Position numbers and translations under genes: made by a program. This document shows positions 61,318 to 64,000 of a DNA stretch of 64,000 bases, one piece after another (the stretch's first letter is position 1; every line of letters starts with the position of its first letter). This stretch comes from Cedecea neteri. Its GTDB lineage: Bacteria > Pseudomonadota > Gammaproteobacteria > Enterobacterales > Enterobacteriaceae. The DNA lies in assembly GCF_000758325.1 (NCBI RefSeq), contig NZ_CP009459.1:3906001-3970000 (forward strand), in the 5' to 3' direction. Under the pieces are notes generated by a model. That model searched no databases, was not told the origin of the DNA, and saw only the letters and a program-made list of their open reading frames with translations.

Positions 61318-61863
61318 TCAGGAAAAAACAGCGTGCCGGTGATAAGCCGGCACAATGAATCTCACTCCGGCCCACCACAGGCGAATTTTCATTCCCCAGT
61401 AGCTCGTCCAGCCGCTGGTGGTGGACACGACCTGGCCTTTATCGACGATAACAAATGTCGGCGTGACGCCAATTTGCCAGCTGCGGGAAATGGCGCCATC
61501 GGCATCATTGACCACCGGGAACTGGACGCCTTTACGCGCCAGCCAGCGGGAAACCTCGCTTTCATTACCTGAGCGAAGCGCAATGGTTATCACGTTCTGC
61601 CCTTCAGCCTGCAGCTTCGCCACATCCGGCGTGGTAAAACGGCAGACGGCGCACCAGCTGGCCCAGAAATAGACCAGCAGCGGGCGTTCCGCGCTCAGCG
61701 CGCCGAGCGTGACATCCTGCCCGTCCAGCGTGTGCAGCGGCGTGGCATCAAAAGCCACTGGCGACTGGGGCGCACGCCACCAGTCCATCACCAGCATCAC
61801 GCCCGCCAGTAAAACCAGCAGAATTAAGCCTTCCCGCAGCCAGCGCCGCAGTTTACTTGCCAT
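61318..61863 (-). CDS. scsD: Thioredoxin-like copper-suppressor protein ScsD
   Basis: This 181-residue membrane-anchored thioredoxin-fold protein has an N-terminal helix (about 10-28), WASWCAVCRF with the CxxC active site, cis-Pro in VTPTFVIV, and the typical TTSGWTSYWGMKIRLWW. Salmonella ScsD has 168 residues; here the C terminus is longer by about 15 residues. It overlaps scsC by 11 nt. It acts in periplasmic thiol redox and copper tolerance with ScsB and ScsC. Confidence 0.9.
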   Translation of the reverse strand: MASKLRRWLREGLILLVLLAGVMLVMDWWRAPQSPVAFDATPLHTLDGQDVTLGALSAERPLLVYFWASWCAVCRFTTPDVAKLQAEGQNVITIALRSGNESEVSRWLARKGVQFPVVNDADGAISRSWQIGVTPTFVIVDKGQVVSTTSGWTSYWGMKIRLWWAGVRFIVPAYHRHAVFS

Positions 61864-62482
61864 GGGCAGCCGCCAGTTTTTCTTTTACTACCTCTTCCAG
61901 CGTTTCCCAGGGCACCGCCCCGGGGATCATTTCATCGCCAATAATGGTGGCTGGTGTACCCTGCACGCCCACGATACGCGCTAACTGGAGGTTGGTGCTT
62001 AAAGTTTCCATGCTTTTTTCGTCCGGTGTCACCGGCGTTGCTCCGCTCTTTTCAACGGCAGCCGCAATGCTCGCCGCATCGTGATAGCCCTTTTTCTGCA
62101 TCAGTTTTTCATGCAGCGCCAGGAACTGGTCCGGATGCTGACGCCAGGTCGTCAGGACAGTACGCGCCGACAGCACGGAACTTTCTCCTTTAAACGGCAG
62201 CGGCTTCACGATCACAGCCACATCCGGGTATTTCTGCACAATTTTCTCCAGCATCGGATCGAGCTGTTTGCAGTACGGGCAGTTGTAATCTGTGAAGTTC
62301 ACGAGGGTTAACACGGGCTTTTTAGCACCGAATCGCGGACTGGCCGGATCGTTAAACAACGCCTGTTCAATCAACACTTCCAGTTGCTTTTGCTGCTCGG
62401 CAGAAAACGGGGCGGGCTCTTCTTTTGCCGCCAGCGCCAGGCCGGAGAACAGCGATAAGATTAAAATAAATGCATATTTCAT
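61853..62482 (-). CDS. scsC: DsbA-like thiol protein ScsC
   Basis: This 209-residue periplasmic protein has a signal peptide cleaved near GLALA, a DsbA-like thioredoxin fold with CPYC in FTDYNCPYCKQLDP, and cis-Pro in QGTPATIIG. In Salmonella ScsC is a copper-responsive disulfide protein kept reduced by ScsB. It overlaps scsB by 4 nt. Confidence 0.92.
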   Translation of the reverse strand: MKYAFILILSLFSGLALAAKEEPAPFSAEQQKQLEVLIEQALFNDPASPRFGAKKPVLTLVNFTDYNCPYCKQLDPMLEKIVQKYPDVAVIVKPLPFKGESSVLSARTVLTTWRQHPDQFLALHEKLMQKKGYHDAASIAAAVEKSGATPVTPDEKSMETLSTNLQLARIVGVQGTPATIIGDEMIPGAVPWETLEEVVKEKLAAAHGK

Positions 62483-64000
62483 TGTTTCGTTCCTTTGGCA
62501 TCATCCAGGGTAGTCAGGACCGAATCGCGGGACAGCAGCGTCGGCAGCACTTTGCCTTCCGGCAGGCCTGGGCCATAAATTTGGTTGAACGGCACGGCGA
62601 CCTGGCCGCGGCTTCTTAAAAAGTCAGTGATTTGCTGGGATGGCAGCGTCCAGTCACCCCGCAGGGCAACCACATCCGGCGCCTGCAGCGCAGCCTGCAC
62701 GTCCTCTTTGTTGAGCACGTTGTATTTGTTGGCTTTGCAGGTAATACACCAGTCGGCGGTGACATCGATAAAAACGCGCTTATGCTGCGCCAGGGCGTCC
62801 TGAATCGCCTGCTCGCTGAGCGGCTGCCAGGCGATGTTTTCCTGTCCAGGCTTGCTAGCCGAAACGCCGAAATGCACCAGCAGCAGGCTTGCCAGCCAGA
62901 TAGCCGAACCTAACATCAGCAGGCCAAGCACGCGACGCAGCCAGGTCATCCACTTGCCCGGACGCGGCAAACGCATCGCAAGGCCGGGACGAAGCGCGAT
63001 CAGCAGCCACGGCAGACTCATCCCCAACCCTAAGGCGAGGAACAGCCCCCACAATACGGGGTAGGAAGCCGTGAGCGCGACCGCCACCGCCGTGCCGAGG
63101 AAAGGCGCACTGCACGGCGTCGCCAGCAGCGTGGCAAAAGCACCCTGCCAGAAATGTCCGGCCATACCATTGCCACCCTGCGTTGCCAGGCGAGTGTTCA
63201 TATTGGAAGAAAGCCGGAATTCAAACAGCCCGAACAGGTTAGCGCTGAACACCAGCATCACCAGCGCCATAAAGCCGATGAACCACGGGTTCTGGAACTG
63301 AATGCCCCAGCCCAGCGCCTGGTTGGTCAGCCGCAGGACGGTCATTAGTAGCGCCAGCACCATAAATGAAGCAATAATTCCCGCGACCGAGGCTAAAAAC
63401 TGCCGCCGCACCAGGCCCCGATCTTTCTGCTGCACCAGCAGAATCGAACCCAGCTTCATACCCAGCACCGGGAGTACGCACGGCATCAGGTTAAGGATCA
63501 GGCCGCCCACCAGCGCCATCAGGACTACCTGCCATAGCGGGAAGGCATCATTTCCCCCTGCTGCGGCAGGCGCTGAATCAATGGTGAGCGTGTTTTGCTG
63601 AGCAATGCCGTTGTCGGCCAGCACCAGCGTGATCGACTTTCCTCGCAGATCTGGCGCACTTTCCCCCCAGCTGTCGCTAACCGGCACCGTGGCCTGCAGC
63701 GAATCACCGTTAATGTGGAAGGTTGGTTTGCCAAGATCGGCCTCTTCCGGCGGGTCAAGATAAAGACCCGGATTCGCCCAGCCTCCGGCACGCACGGCGC
63801 TGATGACCAGACTTCCCGAGCGGTAACCCGCTTCCAGCGAATCCGTTAGCCCACTTTCAACCGGCACCTGCCCCATCGCCTGAGCGAAATCATGGGCAAA
63901 CTGAGCATCTGCTGCGGATGGCGTGAGGCTAAAGGAATAATCGGTCAGCAGGCAAACGTTACTGCAGGTAGAAAGCGTCAGCACGCCGCGGATAGTCTCC
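62479..64000 (-). CDS. scsB: DsbD-like thiol reductase ScsB (5' end outside window)
   Basis: This is the C-terminal part (about 506 residues) of a DsbD-family membrane electron carrier that reduces ScsC. Visible are the end of the N-terminal periplasmic domain with STCSNVCLLTDYSF, a central eight-helix domain with the redox Cys pair in NLMPCVLPVLGMK and TPCSAPFLG, and a C-terminal thioredoxin domain with DVTADWCITCKANK. The reading frame continues past 64000, so the start is not in the window. Confidence 0.93.
   Translation of the reverse strand, partial: ETIRGVLTLSTCSNVCLLTDYSFSLTPSAADAQFAHDFAQAMGQVPVESGLTDSLEAGYRSGSLVISAVRAGGWANPGLYLDPPEEADLGKPTFHINGDSLQATVPVSDSWGESAPDLRGKSITLVLADNGIAQQNTLTIDSAPAAAGGNDAFPLWQVVLMALVGGLILNLMPCVLPVLGMKLGSILLVQQKDRGLVRRQFLASVAGIIASFMVLALLMTVLRLTNQALGWGIQFQNPWFIGFMALVMLVFSANLFGLFEFRLSSNMNTRLATQGGNGMAGHFWQGAFATLLATPCSAPFLGTAVAVALTASYPVLWGLFLALGLGMSLPWLLIALRPGLAMRLPRPGKWMTWLRRVLGLLMLGSAIWLASLLLVHFGVSASKPGQENIAWQPLSEQAIQDALAQHKRVFIDVTADWCITCKANKYNVLNKEDVQAALQAPDVVALRGDWTLPSQQITDFLRSRGQVAVPFNQIYGPGLPEGKVLPTLLSRDSVLTTLDDAKGTKQ

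Noticed and set aside
1..64000. CRISPR arrays, prophage or insertion sequences
   Set aside because: No regularly spaced repeats, phage structural genes or transposase genes are seen.

Overview
The window is chromosomal DNA of a gamma-proteobacterium of the Enterobacteriaceae, moderately GC-rich. The evidence is E. coli-like gene order (fliJ to fliR, rcsA, dsrB, yodD, dsrA, dgcQ, yodC, yedI, yedA, vsr, dcm, yedJ, then serU, mtfA, asnT, then cbl, nac) with close protein similarity to the E. coli genes. I cannot assign a genus. Between these backbone blocks lie accessory segments that E. coli K-12 lacks at this place. I see no prophage, IS element, CRISPR array or integrase.

Layout. 1-5752: 3' part of the flagellar operon, fliJ (cut by the window edge) to fliR. 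5753-8572: capsule regulator rcsA with an RcsAB box far upstream, lpxO (lipid A hydroxylase) between rcsA and dsrB, then yodD and the small RNA DsrA. 8923-15741: dgcQ, yodC, yedI, yedA, vsr, dcm, yedJ. 15791-21459: a fructose-type PTS operon (IIB, IIC, a GH38 alpha-mannosidase, and an HPr/EI-N/IIA fusion with no PEP-binding domain), preceded by a terminator-like hairpin. 22179-24223: a small membrane protein gene and a gene-poor stretch of about 1.7 kb holding large palindromic structures. 24224-29292: MgtB-type Mg2+ ATPase, a Na/Pi cotransporter homologue and a SLOG-domain protein. 29337-36885: an amino-acid-type ABC transporter divergent from a LysR gene, followed by a flavin monooxygenase, RidA, DUF1028 and M20 deacetylase. 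This looks like one regulated uptake and catabolic unit for an unidentified substrate.

37244-40936: a doubtful ORF, a MASE1 sensor without an output domain, an HdeD-like membrane protein fused to a papain-like domain, and an SMR efflux pump. 41112-42269: tRNA-Ser(CGA), mtfA, tRNA-Asn. 42526-51213: a metallo-beta-lactamase-fold hydrolase, a gamma-glutamylcyclotransferase-fold protein, and an eight-gene operon (NTF2-like, SDR, FAD oxidoreductase, DUF1365, cyclopropane-fatty-acid-synthase-like, chalcone-isomerase-like, DUF3833 lipoprotein, DUF523/DUF1722). The operon lies downstream of an MlrA-like MerR regulator and a near-perfect 34-bp inverted repeat; it probably modifies membrane fatty acids under stress or light control. 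51314-55803: an LLM flavin oxidoreductase, then a TPP riboswitch with tenA-thiZXY (thiamin pyrimidine salvage). 55848-58754: a COG0523 zinc GTPase behind a Zur-like box, and a chemoreceptor with a sigma28 promoter. 59140-61315: cbl and nac with a sigma54 promoter and a consensus NtrC site. 61318-64000: scsD, scsC and partial scsB (copper/redox thiol proteins).

The least explained parts are the flavin monooxygenase/RidA/DUF1028/M20 cluster, the MlrA-like lipid operon, the PTS fusion protein, and the folded element at 22791-22945.
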